Below are positions 43,264 through 55,532 of a stretch of 64,000 bases of DNA, in pieces; position 1 is the stretch's first letter; every line of letters starts with the position of its first letter. Position numbers and translations under genes: made by a program. The notes below the pieces were generated by a model that was given only the letters and a program-made list of their open reading frames with translations, had not been told where the DNA came from and searched no databases. Origin of the DNA: Mesocentrotus franciscanus (lineage: Eukaryota > Echinodermata > Echinoidea > Camarodonta > Strongylocentrotidae); the NCBI GenBank assembly GCA_037976565.1, contig CP137669.1, positions 42,587,461 to 42,651,460 on the forward strand, read 5' to 3'.

Positions 43264-44170
43264 GGGTGGCGGAGCGTCATTCATAGTAACAATAAAGGGC
43301 GCTTTCCGGGAAAAGGGGGTACCTATAAAGGGAAACCTCAAAGCGAAAATATACGACTTTTTAGGCATTGGTATCTACCCCTACATTGTGAGTACATTAT
43401 CAGGGATGATTTCAATGTTTTTTTCTCTCTTTACATGGTCCAAGATACTGTTTAAGCATCATACATGTACTTAGCAGTTGGTTGTGATGGTTAGAATATA
43501 TTTTATTTGCGAGCGAACTATCAGAGATTTGTGAGGTCGCAGAGCAAAAAATTACATCTTATAAAGAGGAAAAAACAATCCTGATGGGGTTTTAAGCACA
43601 ATCTAATCATGAAAGACTGAAAAGATCTTTAATAAGAAGCATAATTATATCAATTTTAAATACGAGCGAGCGTAGCGAGCCAGATTTGGGTGAAATTAAA
43701 GAAAAAAAAATGCTCTTAATCGCTTTAAATTAGGAGCACTTTTTATGGGGAAAGGAAAAGGGGGCACATATTCAAAGGGAAAAGGACACTTACTAGAAAA
43801 GAAAAAGAGCACATGTCAAAGTAAAAAGGGGAATTACCAGAGGTGAAAATGGGGCACTCCTCACACTTAATAAGGCGCACTTATGATAACGGAAAAAGTG
43901 CAATTATCAGAAGAAAAATGGTACTAATTAGAAAGGGTAAGTTCAAGTTCATTTTATTCAAAACCACACAAAACATGATATAATCTTTTACAACAAAAAA
44001 GACTGGTAATAGTACATCAATCAATTTGATTACATCAATGGGCACGTGTCAAAATAAAAGGGGCAAGTATCAGAGATGAAAAGGGGCACTTATTACAGAG
44101 TTAAAGGGGGCACCTCTCAAATATGAATAAGGGCACTCATCGGAGAGTTAAAAAAAGGGGCACTTAATAG
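43264..44170 (+). repeat. Reversed relative of the 36.6-37.7 kb hAT-end plus minisatellite
   Basis: Starts CAGGGGTGGCGGAGCGTC, passes through GGGAAACCTCAAAGCGAA and TTTACATGGTCCAAGATACT, and ends in AAAAGGGGCACTTATCAGA repeats from about 43730. This is the mirror of 37672 down to about 36660. Confidence 0.8.
43938..44040 (-). mobile_element. LINE 3' end inserted in the minisatellite
   Basis: On the minus strand: AAAGATTATATCATGTTTTG, TGTGGTTTTGAATAAAATGA, ACTTGAAC. Matches 53535-53600 nearly base for base. It interrupts the GGGGCAC repeats, so it is younger than they are. Confidence 0.75.
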
Positions 44171-44174
44171 AAAA

Positions 44175-44330
44175 AAACACAAATCTCACGCACAAATTAT
44201 GCAAAAGCGGTGAGTAATTGCGTCCCGCAGGACACAACAAAAATTCCCAGGTTAGTATATTACATGTATCTGTAAAGCGCTTAGAGACATCGTAGATGTC
44301 ATACAAAAGCGGAATATTATTATTATTTCC
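44175..44330. repeat. Dispersed repeat and LINE/SINE tail with (ATT)n
   Basis: 44175-44255 mirrors 34941-35045. 44265-44325 (TGTAAAGCGCTTAGAGACAT then GTCATACAAAAGCGG and ATTATTATT) is the recognisable tail of an L2/CR1-like interspersed repeat. Confidence 0.65.
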
Positions 44331-44729
44331 GGAAGCTGGAGATGAATCGTTTTCGCATCGTACACTGATTATAATTTTAATGATTTACACATCTATCCAA
44401 TCTGTCCATATGGTGTAACAGTAACGACTCATCTGTGACACTAAAACGATGTGCATGAGACTGATTTTGTTCGGTATAATTGCAAATAATTATGCGCAGA
44501 TTGAAAAAGAAAATTTTTGACTGACAGTTAGTCTTTTATGCACCTGTACAACTGAACGGAGTGTTTATACCCAGATTCTGACGATAAAAGTGTGTAATTT
44601 TCTGAACGAATTAGGCTTTTAAGGACTGATTATGAATCCGCAAACTGCCGAACTCGGAAGCTTTGCCGACATGCTTGACGATGCCTCCGTGTTTTTACTT
44701 CTCGCATTTGCTATTTTTTTGCGCTTTAA

Positions 44730-45482
44730 CCCTAATAAGGCCGGGCTATTTGAGTTCTTAATACGGCCGGGGGGGGGGGGGCATTATGGCCCCCCCTTAA
44801 GATCTCGGCCGTGAAACGGCCGATCGCCGCGAAAATTTGCATGCATGTCAAGTGAAGTGTATAGAATACTATAGCAATTTCAATTTTTTGAAAAATTACT
44901 CATTTGCATATTTATGGTAAATTATGCAAATAAGGTCAAAAAATTCATATTTTTCCCCAATAATCATAAATTCTGCATATTTAAGCTTTCTTCCACTACA
45001 TATATTTGTTAGACCATTTGGAATAATAATACGAAAAAAAAATTTGGAAAGCTAGGTTATTCCTTATGTTATCTCATGTTTTGATAATTTCTTATGTATT
45101 TCATTGTTTTTTTAACTTATGTATTTTATTGTTTTTGTTGTTTTATTTCATTTCTAACTATAATTTAACTATTTTGACCCCAAAACAAACACCTAAACTT
45201 TAAACAAGACCAAATAACCAATGTTTTATCTCTTTTAGGAAAAATGATATTTCCATATGTTTTGTACACAAATCACGAAAATGAGCGATTTTCGGGCCGA
45301 CATGTAAAGACAAAAGGTCACGTGACTTTGTAACGGTAGGTCCGATTTTCAAAAAAATTGTTTTAAAAGATGCGCAAGACTCGAAAGAATAAAGTCATGA
45401 AGCGGCGGGGCGTCATTCGTATGCGTTCCCGAACAATCAGAAAAATCGCGGGGGGGCCATGATGGCCCCGGCCTTATTAGGG
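44730..45482. mobile_element. piggyBac-like non-autonomous element, 753 bp
   Basis: Exact 16-base terminal inverted repeats CCCTAATAAGGCCGGG (44730-44745) and its complement (45467-45482), each bordered by TTAA (44726-44729, 45483-45486). TTAA plus CCCT ends are the piggyBac signature. Subterminal CATNATGGCCCCCC boxes occur in both ends. The interior is AT-rich and non-coding. It lies inside the 42322-46005 hAT-like element and is therefore younger. Confidence 0.88.
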
Positions 45483-45894
45483 TTAATGTGGTGTCGCATT
45501 TTGTAGGAAAGTTTTTTGCCGGGGCCTTGCCCTTGGTTGGTTTTTCTTTAACATACTTTTTCAAAAAAGAGAGGGCGGCTCCCCCCCCCAAGCCCCGCCG
45601 TAGCGCGGGCCCTGTACATTGAGTAACGGCATGATGATTTGACAGATGGAACTGAAGCTAACTGAGTCCTGACATACTTTTCAACGTTGTAACTTGTACG
45701 CCCTAGTGTAGAGCGATCATCGGCATTTTGTTTTGATCTTATAGGCCTAAAACACGAATTATTGCTAGTTCTGACCTGAAAACGACCCAAATCTCGGAGC
45801 ATGGCTAGCTGAACCGCGGGGCCTTGGCCTATATACGGATAAGTGATTGCCCTGGGTCCACTTCTAACTCGTGTTTTTAGCCCTTCTTTCTCCC

Positions 45895-45952
45895 CTTTTC
45901 CCTTTTCCTTTCCTTTCCTTTCCTTTCCTTTCCTTTCCTTTCCTTTTTTTTG
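45895..45952 (+). repeat. (CCTTT)n microsatellite
   Basis: About nine to ten copies of TTTCC. Confidence 0.95.
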
Positions 45953-46005
45953 CTTGCTCGTCACTCGTCAGGGCATACTGCCCCCTGCCCCTAGGTACGC
46001 TACTG

Positions 46006-46013
46006 ACCGTAGG
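46006..46013 (+). repeat. Right 8-bp target duplication ACCGTAGG
   Basis: Identical to 42314-42321. Confidence 0.82.
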
Positions 46014-48110
46014 CTTTTTATACTTTTCAGTCAAACATCTTCGAAGAGCCAAAACCGGGCTTTCTTATGCTGCGGCCGCAGGGTCTATGAAGTTAGCGCC
46101 GTCGCCTAGCCAGCCGACCAGCGCTAGCATTGGATTTGGAGCTAGGCCTACACTTAAATCGTCTACCGCTATAGCTAGCCTAGCCTAAACTTAATAAAAT
46201 AGCTAATTTTAACGTTTATCAGACTCATAATAAAACAAATTTTGTCTCACCTAGCATTATGCCGATGACACATTACTCCCAGTTTCCATATTTTAATGCC
46301 AATGACTAAGAAATGATTTCTTTACGACAGCCATGTCATAATTTAAAAGTAGTGTTATGAAGGCGCGGCGGCATATCCTATACGCTGGATCGTTTGCTTT
46401 ATATAGTAGTATTCAGGGGGGCTCAACTCCACTTCTGCATCCGTCCAGCCATGGGGAAATTTTGGAGGGTCAAAAAGTGCACACTGCTTCCACTTTTCAT
46501 GTATTAGCCTATGAAGACGACAACTGTTAAGTGCACCAGCGAAATAGGGATTTTGGCATGCGCGCAGCGCGTAAAATATGCAAATTGAAATTTTGAATAT
46601 TGATGAGCTCTTTCCCACTTATTAGCATATTATCGCAATGAAAAAAAGACAATGCGCATGCGTTACTGCATGTCGACAGAATTAATCCTGGAGCTAGACC
46701 ATATATCGACCCGATCGAACTAAAAGTGTAGAACAAAGGTCAGAGTTGGGGGGTTAAAGGGTTAACTTAATTGGGGGCCAGAAACTTCACTGTCACCAAG
46801 ATTGAAATTAAGTACATTAAAACATTCAGTTCAGTAAAGCAAATATAAAGACCCCATTTCACCTTTTAAATCAATTATTATCAATCAAATTGCACAGATC
46901 ATTTAGCCCAAGTGCTATATTAATATTGTTAGTGCCCAAATGATTAATCATTCTCATCTCGCCTTCAATGATCTTTCATATTGTGCCCCTCCCCAATGAA
47001 ATTTCAATTTTGCCTCGTTCTTTTCATTTTTGATTCGTCGGCACTGATTTTTGACATTCCCCCACCCCAGACAGTAACATTTTCAATCCAGGACCCCTTC
47101 CAATACTGACATTTCCATAGGCCCTATTACCCTCCCTCTTCCACCCCCACCACACCACGATTACCATGCTGTCATTTTGGCACTGACTTATTATTTAACT
47201 CCACCCCCTCCCTCTCTATTATAAAACATTTTTATACTGCATTTATACTTTAGCCTTGCCCACTCTCTTATTTCCGCCTACGAGGATAGACGATTAAATC
47301 TATCTCGCTGATGCCAGATCTAAAAGAAATCACAAGGTCGAACACCAATACTCAATTCTACAGAAGACTGCATCAGCCCCATCACACCTCATTCATACAG
47401 CATGCATTATCAATACAGAGTGCCTACATCATCATAATCACCAGCATCATCACATATCTTTCATAAAATAAGAAAATGAAAAGAAAAGAATTAAGCAGTA
47501 TTAACTAATTTTATTAACATTTATGAACTCATTGATCAACATAATTTCAAAATTTTCAAAATAATGATCGTTTTAAATGCAACATGACATATATACATGT
47601 ACATCAACAAAAGAAAGGTAACAAATAAAGGGGGGAGGGGGCTGCTGTCTCTTGAATTCAAATTTTTCAGTTGTAAAATTTTACTATAAATTTAGAAAAT
47701 TAGATATTTTAAAATAAAATCCATACGATTTATTCAATTATCAACATGCTATATTACTATGTAAGGCACAGGTTTATACTGAGTTTTACGATTACTTTTT
47801 TTTACATTGGACATTATTGTTGTTCTTACTACTATTATCATTATTATTATGATTATTACTGCTATATGCTATTACTGCTATAGGACCATTGTCATTATTA
47901 GTACTATTATTATTATTGTTATTATTATTATTAATATTTTAAAGTACTACTATTGTACTACTCCTACATCATTTTATTCCCCCCCCCTTCAATTTAGTAT
48001 ACAGTTCAGCATCCCTAATATACTTGTCAGAACTTGAATTAATCCAAAAGCTATGTTACATGTACACGCATTTAAAAGAACAAATAAATACGTTCATGAT
48101 CTTCGCTATA
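46014..48110. other. No gene seen; (ATT)n tract
   Basis: Short ORFs lack domains. An irregular ATTATT/ACTATT tract runs from 47810 to 47945. The first ~180 bases are relatively GC-rich with repeated CTAGCC. Confidence 0.5.
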
Positions 48111-48114
48111 TCTT

Positions 48115-48740
48115 CTCTTCTTCTTCTTCTGGTAATCTTCAAAGGGCTATGTAGCCTATCACAAAGATGAACTAGTCAGTACTAAAGATTACAAGTGGTG
48201 TGAGGAAGACAGATGATGTTTTTTAGTGGGATAAGGGCATTAGATGCCTCAGGAATAGTCCCTGGCAGTTCCCTGGACTGTCAGCATGCACTATACATTT
48301 TCTGGAAGTCAGTTCCATTAAATTTGGGACAGAGCATTGGTCAAATACAAACTTTTCTATGTCGCTTCTGGCTTGGTGCAACTGGAGGGTCATGCCATGG
48401 TTCTTCCATGATCGTGATTTGTTGAAGAAAAATAGGGCTTTGGCAGAGAGACCATTGACTATCTTGTGCACCATTCCCAGTCTACTTGCAGAGTGCCTTG
48501 TAGGTAGAGTAGGCCACTAGAACGTCATCATCTCAGTCACGCTGCTGGTTCTCTTGTAGTCCCCATTGTGACGTAGCATGTGCCCCGGCGTTGGATCTTG
48601 TCAAGATCCTGGACATTTGAGATGTTGTAGGTATCCCAGACGCTGGAACAGTTCTCAAGATGAGGGTGGACTAGGGACTTGTACGAAATAAGCCTGGGTA
48701 TCAAACCTTCTGCATGGGACAACCTGCATAATAAAACCAA
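48115..48740 (-). pseudogene. CR1/Jockey-like LINE relic, ORF2 C terminus
   Basis: Minus-strand fragments at 48740-48537 and 48474-48223 encode SYKSLVHPHLENCSSVWDTY then NVQDLDKIQRR, and later MVHKIVNGL, HQARSDIEKF, FVFDQCSVPNLMEL and VHADSPGNCQGLF. These match the conserved post-RT region (SLVRPHLEY..VWDP ... L..IQRRAARFV ... FF.R.IP.WN.LP). The two parts are in different frames with a gap between, so the copy is dead. A GAAGAAGAAG-type tail lies at about 48115-48131. Confidence 0.78.
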
Positions 48741-50062
48741 AAAGGGGAGAAAGCAAATAAGATTAAAACTAGCTGCACTACATTAGATTTTAAAAAATAG
48801 TACCTACCCACTGTTACGTCTTAAATTTTAGTTTTATTAAAAGAATGATAGACTTATGTCTATCTGATAGGGCTTTAAAAAAAAAAAATTCCAATTCTGT
48901 TACAAGTAACTTTCAAAATTGTTTTTCTTAAATTATTATTATTTTTAAACATTTTCTACATACAATAACAGGCAGTACATGTAGAGGTAGAAGTCTATTA
49001 ATTATAAGTTGTTTATAAACATAGGTGTATCTACTGTTCAGTTGCTAAATTTTGTGAGAACAAGTTTGATAGATATAATGTAATATTGGAAAAAAAATGC
49101 CTTTGAGTACGTCTTTTAATATCATGCTGAGAGAATATACTGATTTGTTTATTTAGCAACACCGTAGTTTGTCACGTAAATAAAGCTAGAGAATAAATGA
49201 GAATTTCAAGATTTAATGTAACATAAGATGACAGTGCCCCAAATATCATTAGTCCAAAATGAGTGCGATGTTCGCATGGGCTTAGATTATACAGCTTGAA
49301 TATTTTCGAACTTCATACAAACATACCTTGACAGAGTTCAACTTAGGTGTCCTGTCCTTTGATGATCGGGTCCTGGTGCTTTCTTATGTACTTCTGTGGT
49401 CATTATCTGCTTCTTGGTTCCATAGAATCTACAATTAAAGACAACAGAAACTTAGTATTAAAGGTTCGTGCTAGTAATTGTAGTATTAATGCATGCATTA
49501 TTTATCAGTTTATAAATTTGTTCATGTCCTTTAGAGTAAGAAGTACAAATGTCATATGTAGGGTTGGATCCAGAATTCTTAACAACAACAAAATAAAAAA
49601 AAGGGGTGGCATATAGTCCTGAAAATTCACTATAAACAAAATAAATATTAAGATATTAGTGATAAACAAATAATATAAACTTTTTTAAAAAAAATCTCTA
49701 AACATGTCTTTTTCCTCTAAATATTTCAAACAAGGCACAGTGCCATAACTTAGAGCACAATCTGGGGAAGGGGTAAGATTAGGAAGCTAGGAAGAGACAC
49801 CTTTTTGTTTTGTTTTTGTAGCCTTCATCCGAACCAAGCTGAATCTGGACCTGGATCACATAATGCCACTACACTAGTGGAGCAAAACGCGTCTAATTAG
49901 ACCTAGCTACGGCCGGCTATGATAGTCTTTGGCTTTGCCATGGCATAACACAAGCTAGTAAAATTGCCCATTAGTAGGTGACTATGTCCCTGGCAATGTC
50001 ACATCTGAAGGAAAAAAGGGGCACAGAAGGGTTCCCCCACCTCCTCTTTAAAAATCGACATT
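48741..50062. other. No gene seen
   Basis: AT-rich. An 89-codon ORF at 49347-49616 has no recognisable domain. Confidence 0.5.
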
Positions 50063-50153
50063 GCCATTGGTTAACTTCCAGGCAGTAGAACTAGGCCTAG
50101 AGCTCTAGCCCGAGTCTAGGCCTAGGTCTACTGCCTGGAAGTTAACCAATGGC
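50063..50153. repeat. Hairpin with 27-base perfect arms
   Basis: 50063-50089 (GCCATTGGTTAACTTCCAGG onward) and 50127-50153 are exact reverse complements. The 37-base loop holds CTAGGCCTAGAGCTCT, itself largely self-complementary with the other side, so pairing extends to about 40 bases with one bulge. Confidence 0.93.
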
Positions 50154-51714
50154 TACTCTAAAGTAGCCTTGACTACATTGATCTTCCTAAACCAGGCATT
50201 TATTTAGTCTTTTTTAATAAAAATGTATATGTAGATCTAGGCTATATCTACATAGCAAAATTCAAGGTACAGCCTACAGGATTCCATTACTAGATCTACA
50301 GTCATTACATTAGACTTAGAGTTAGAGGTAGGCCTACAGTACTGGTATACATTTATAATTATAAATGCGGGGATAAATGCTGTTCAGTCTAGTGTAATAG
50401 ATCTAGACTTATATTACTAGCCTATATTCTAGATCTAACACTAGTAACACTAAAGTGTAACCTACACTAGTACGATCATTTACGAGTAGCCTACAAATAT
50501 AGACTTCTAGTTCTAGCCGCGCCAGCTCAGGAAACGCAGTCACTTCTTGGTGAAGTGTTACAGCCGGCTAGCATCGGCGAATTGAAAATCATAATCCGCT
50601 CGACGAGATCTCATCGGCTGGACTAGCAATGAGCCATTTGCGCAGTCTCTGTAACAGGTCCACATCTACCACTGATTATTATCGATAATCAAGCTATAAA
50701 CTGAACTTTAAAAGTATGAGACGTGCTCAAATGAAATAATCTACGGTAAACTTCTGATTGTTTTAAAAAATATTACCGTTGACGACTTCAATTAGAGTTC
50801 ATTCAATCAGTTAATATTCCTTGATCAGACAAAAGAAAAGGGGATGGGATAGGGGGTAATACGTTGTGACAATGCGGAGAGCCCCTCACTGCAACGACGA
50901 ACACGTCACAATAATTTCAGAGATATTAACACAAAATGGATCTTTACTTACTTTTGTTATATCGTAGGGTATCACTTCGATGTTGATGTTCGCCTGAAGA
51001 TTTTCTGCTTCACTGAGATGTACCTGACAAACTTCTATTACAATAGAAATTCACTTAAATGAAAAATGCTTCATGGTTTGTAATTGAATAACTTCAAAGT
51101 TGCAGGTCATACAACCGCCATTTTCCTCAATTTCGTGCTCAAATCGTAGGGAATTCTGGGAATGCAAAAAATGTTTTATGCATGACCTAATACATAAAAC
51201 ATTTTGTTGATGGCCAATCACCAAACAGCAATTGGCGTATTTTTACGTCATTGCTCATGAATAAACATTGACCCTCCAAAATCGTCGTTCAAATTGGACA
51301 AAACCCCCATAATGCATCCAATGCAAAACCTATGGAATGTCAAAGGTCACAATTTGAGTCGCTCCTCTAGTCCTCCTACGGAGGACATACTGTGTATGAT
51401 CGAATCTCTTTGGTAGTATTACAAACAAACATAAACAAGTACAGTAGGCCTACCTATATAATTATGGCGCTTCTAATTCTGCGCGCTGCGCCGTCGACGC
51501 TGTATACGCGAAGCTTACGTTGATATAGGTCAACTGATAACCTGCGCTGCGCTGGCGCTGCATGGATCGCATCCGTAGGCTATGTTTTTTTTAATTTCCA
51601 TTTGATCGAAACCCGAAGCGAATTGCGTGCAGCAGCACTGAGCTGCCGGTGTTGAAGCCCTATTTAAGCATCCTCGGCCTATGCTTAAATATAGAGTAGA
51701 TTTCTTACTCATCT
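50154..51714. other. No gene seen; TAGATCTA-rich
   Basis: Many CTAGATCTA-type words at 50220-50530. A more GC-rich stretch at 51475-51660 contains repeated GCGCTGCGC. No recognisable coding sequence. Confidence 0.45.
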
Positions 51715-51921
51715 TAGATATCTCGATTGTATAGAATAAGACATGCTATTTAAGCCCTTTTTCTTAGATAACATCTAAGAATTCTTCTTACTCTTAAGGC
51801 AAAATTCTTAGCCCACAATATGCTGTTATAGAATACACATTTTGGCTAAGACTGTTTTCTTAGCCAAAATTTAAGAAAAAAGTACTTAGATTTCATGCTT
51901 AAGAAGTTTATTGAATACGGG
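51715..51921 (-). repeat. Right terminus of a possible 10-kb inverted-repeat element
   Basis: Ends TTATTGAATACGGGCCC, the inverted counterpart of the 41921 terminus, with repeated TTCTTAG/CTAAGAATTC inside as on the left. Flanking bases show no clear target duplication. Confidence 0.6.
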
Positions 51922-51926
51922 CCCAG

Positions 51927-53085
51927 GTATACTAAAAAGTGCATTCTGTTATAAAAAACAACTTTTTATTAACGTATATACACTGTATAACGAAACAATA
52001 CAAAGGAAAAAGGTTGATAGGCCTATTTACCGGAAAGCTCACATGAGCCGATATCAGGTGAGCTAAAAATGTATACTTCCGGTGCCATACCGGACGGACA
52101 CATATTAAATGAATATTTCATATTACCATTCAAAGTACATCTCAATGTACCACTACAGGCCTGAACATTGTAATCATGAATACATTAATACAAAAGAAAC
52201 ATAGGGAAAGTTATTCTCAATGGGTGCATATGAATTTGTAACCCCCGATTTCTTTCACCTAATTTGAAGCTTTTAATCAGCCCGGGTCAGCTGTGCGCAT
52301 ACAGAACCGACTACGCGTACAATGTCCGCGCAGCTGTGCGGCTGAATCTGATTGGCTCTGATTGGATCACTCTAGGTTCGCGACTGTTCTATTTAGAGCA
52401 CGGGTGATTGAATAAAAAAGGGAGTCTAATACTTAGTAATGGAGGTCTTATAGATGATGAATCAGTAATATGGCCAATATACACACATACATACAGTTCA
52501 ATTCGATTATTATTTTCCGTATGCAATGCATGAGAGAGTAAGCGCAATTATGGTCCACGTTAAAAACCCCTTGATTTCCCCCGAGCAAGAATGGTACGAC
52601 CCGGTCCGCTGGCTACCTACAGATTTCAGCGATCAAGAGGCACACACGTTAATCAATGGAGAAAAATGGAGTTCCCAAAATCAGACGGAGGTACCGATTG
52701 ATTTTGTCTTTTGACGTTGGTTTTTTCATCCAATGAGAATCATTTATATATGAAAATGTTCAGAATGAACTGAATGACATGAATCTTTTTCCGATGGTAA
52801 AAATAGCCCTCTCCCGGCAAGAAACCGACAGATATAGCCAGGATTTTTCAGTCAAAAAGTCGGATACCACAGAAATTTTGACCAAATTGATGAAATATAA
52901 TCAAAAATGACGGTGCGATGGAACAACAAAATATCGTGATTTTACATCACCGTAAAGAAGAAAAGTCAAATTTTCTAATGCTTTTTCCGATGGTGAACTA
53001 GGCCTATCGGATCAAAAGATGTAGTTGAAAAGGGCCGGAATTTGGCATATTTTTAAAGCTTTTCACGTCGGTGCGCGGTACGTTT
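51927..53085. other. No gene recognised
   Basis: A 62-codon ORF at 52526-52714 starts near a CCAAT/GATTGG-bearing stretch (52340-52380) but shows no domain I recognise. It could be a first exon, but nothing supports this beyond the frame. Confidence 0.4.
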
Positions 53086-53089
53086 GAAG

Positions 53090-53602
53090 AGGTGACGCTT
53101 AAGTGTATGGGTAAAATCCATATGTAACAAAATAGATAGACTGTTAGGATCAGTAATTAGTTGACCCAATTAGAGTATCACTTTGGTGTCTTTAGTGTCC
53201 AAGTCAAACACTTCTGTTACATGTACTCTTAATTTTAGCTAAATACATTAATTATTATGTAGCCACTTGTGTGTGTGTGTGAGTACCTATGTGTTCTATA
53301 CTCTGTAGCTTAGTATTTCCGTCCCTTGTATATACGTTACATTCTTTTTATTCACCTTGCCATATTGTTAATGCATGGAGCTATCTCTTTTATAGCTCTA
53401 TGGTTAATGTATGTATTTTGATGGCTATAGGGCCCCGCTCCGAGCTTAGCTTCTAAAGGGGTCCTAAAACCATTCATTTTATGAAGTAATCAAGTTAATT
53501 TATGTTAATTAATGTACTATTATCAGTCTCTTTTTTATGTAAAAGATTATATCATGTTTTGTGTGGTTTTGAATAAATGAACTTGAACTTGAACTTGAAA
53601 AA
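53090..53602 (+). mobile_element. LINE 3' UTR and tail
   Basis: Non-coding 3' region ending GGTTTTGAATAAATGAACTT then GAACTTGAACTTGAA, a short tandem tail typical of CR1/Daphne-type LINEs. Its last 70 bases match 43938-44040. The region includes AGGGCCCCGCTCCGAGC and a (GT)n at 53265. Strongly 5'-truncated. Confidence 0.72.
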
Positions 53603-55532
53603 CTGAACTAACATAAGTCTATTTACATTACACAAATATTTAAGTTAAATGTTTATTTTGTGAACATTCATCAAATGCTCTGAATATTATGAACATAAGC
53701 TTTGAGTCCAAATATAATGGAAATCTGGCCAAAAAATTGAAGTTTGTTAATACACTTTATGAACCCAAACGACTTTTATGAAATGGACTTGGTAAAAGTC
53801 TTTGAAAGTGTTATTTGTATCCCCCTCTAACTGTAAATTCTCCCAACCAATTTTTGAATTCTCCTAACCATTTTCCTTGAAATTTTGACATAAAACATTT
53901 TTTCTTTACTTTCAACACTCAATTCTTTGGAGTGGTATATGAGGCCAAAACATTGCTTTTTGAGGATTTAAATTCACCTGAAATTCATTTTAATTATAAT
54001 AATGTAGTTGGGAGAATTTAGAAATCGATCAGACAAGTTTTTCCCTTCTTTTATTGTGAATAATACTCTGTTTTCACTCTAACTGCTAGATTCTCATTAA
54101 TTGTACATATAGCATTGGATTCACTACATGACTTTTTATCATCTGAACAAGATTACCAAGTCCCTTTTAATTAAATCAATTTTGTAAATACACTCAAATA
54201 ATTCCACACAAGTACGACAGATGGTTTTAATCTGTATGAACGAAAATGATTAAGTCTAACAAAACATGATTTAAATACATAAGTTGCAAACATATGTAAT
54301 TTCATGCATCCAACTATATTTTAATGATTAGTGTTTCGTTGAAGAAACTTATTTTCATTATGTTTTTTAATTTGAAGATACCATTACGCAATTCAGTGTC
54401 GATTTATACGTATGTGCTAATTTATGTAAAGACCAGCAGAGCACTATGTATGGGATTTCAAGAGGCGACATCTTGCGATGTTCACCTAACTTTTGTGTGC
54501 TAGATTGCCTCATTATGGGGACGGTCGATGACTATTTCTACAGTATATCCTGCCAAGAAGTGAGTACAGCTTGGTGTGAATGTAATATCAGAATGATTTA
54601 TGCAGATATGAAAATAATGGATGTTTTATTATTTGTTCTAAACTAAATGGAGTTTCACTCAATGAAAGTGTACACGTGTAAAATATATAGTCTGGTGTGC
54701 AGACCGTTTAATAAAAGGTATATATTTGACATGTATTTGAAGTAGTGCTAAAGAATAAGTAGTATATCAATATTCAAGGGCTTTACTTTCAGGGTTAATT
54801 GTATAATTCGGATATTTACAAATTACAAGATAAATCTGGTTTGGTGGTTTATTTATGGTCGTATTGATGGACCTTCAATTAATGGTCTGAATTAAGACTA
54901 GCTTTTGGTATCGCATACGGAGGTTGTGTGTACACGTGTACACAGACACGGAGGTTATTGTGGGCTTATCGGCTCTTAAACTGCACATGAACTTAGAAAA
55001 GGGGTTCGAATTTATGATATGTTGTATTCTGGAAAAGCTATTTTATGACAAGTGATGAAGTCATTTAAAGAGATTTCTGTATGGGTTTAATATGAATATT
55101 AGTGACTTGAAAAGTATATGTCACATTTGTTTGAAGGTCAATAGGAATTATTTGACCTTGTGTTGTCATTCATAAAACTTGAACATGTTGAAGAGGGATA
55201 TTAATTTTGCAGAAATATTATGAAAGATATAAGATGCCATTTTGGTCATTTAGTAGTTATATTTATATCTAAATTAGTGATTAATTATTCACGAGAAAAC
55301 GGATATTCAGGCAGATTTGTATTTTCTGTTATAGAGGTTACGTTTATACTTGAAACTGATATGAACGAGTCAAGGTGACTTATGAATTCATCAATTTGTT
55401 CTTTCATATTGAATAAAATTAGACTTCGGTCTTATCCGATTCCAAGCGGGATATTCTGGCTGACTTCGTCTTTCTTATCAAGCGATCCATCAATTCAATT
55501 TCTCACTGCTAACCTGGGATGCGATAGGAAAG
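53603..55532. other. No gene seen; possible unrecognised BEL/Pao LTR near the right end
   Basis: AT-rich. The 100-150 bases before 55533 (AATAAAATTAGACTTCGGTC and so on) could be part of an LTR or leader of the retroelement that follows, but no matching second LTR was found. Confidence 0.4.

Larger units (their letters stand above)
42322..46005. mobile_element. Large non-autonomous hAT-like element with nested insertions
   Basis: Flanked by an exact 8-base direct repeat ACCGTAGG (42314-42321, 46006-46013). Ends are CAGTGGCGTACCT and, inverted, CAGTAGCGTACCT. hAT elements make 8-base duplications and often have CAGNGGCG-type ends. No transposase frame exists in the 3.7 kb interior. Inside are a satellite unit in reverse, the GGGGCAC minisatellite, a LINE 3' end and a complete piggyBac-like element. 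Confidence 0.82.

Noticed and set aside
52526..52714. 62-codon ORF as a gene
   Set aside because: No family recognised, no splice or polyadenylation context that decides it; left as a note only.
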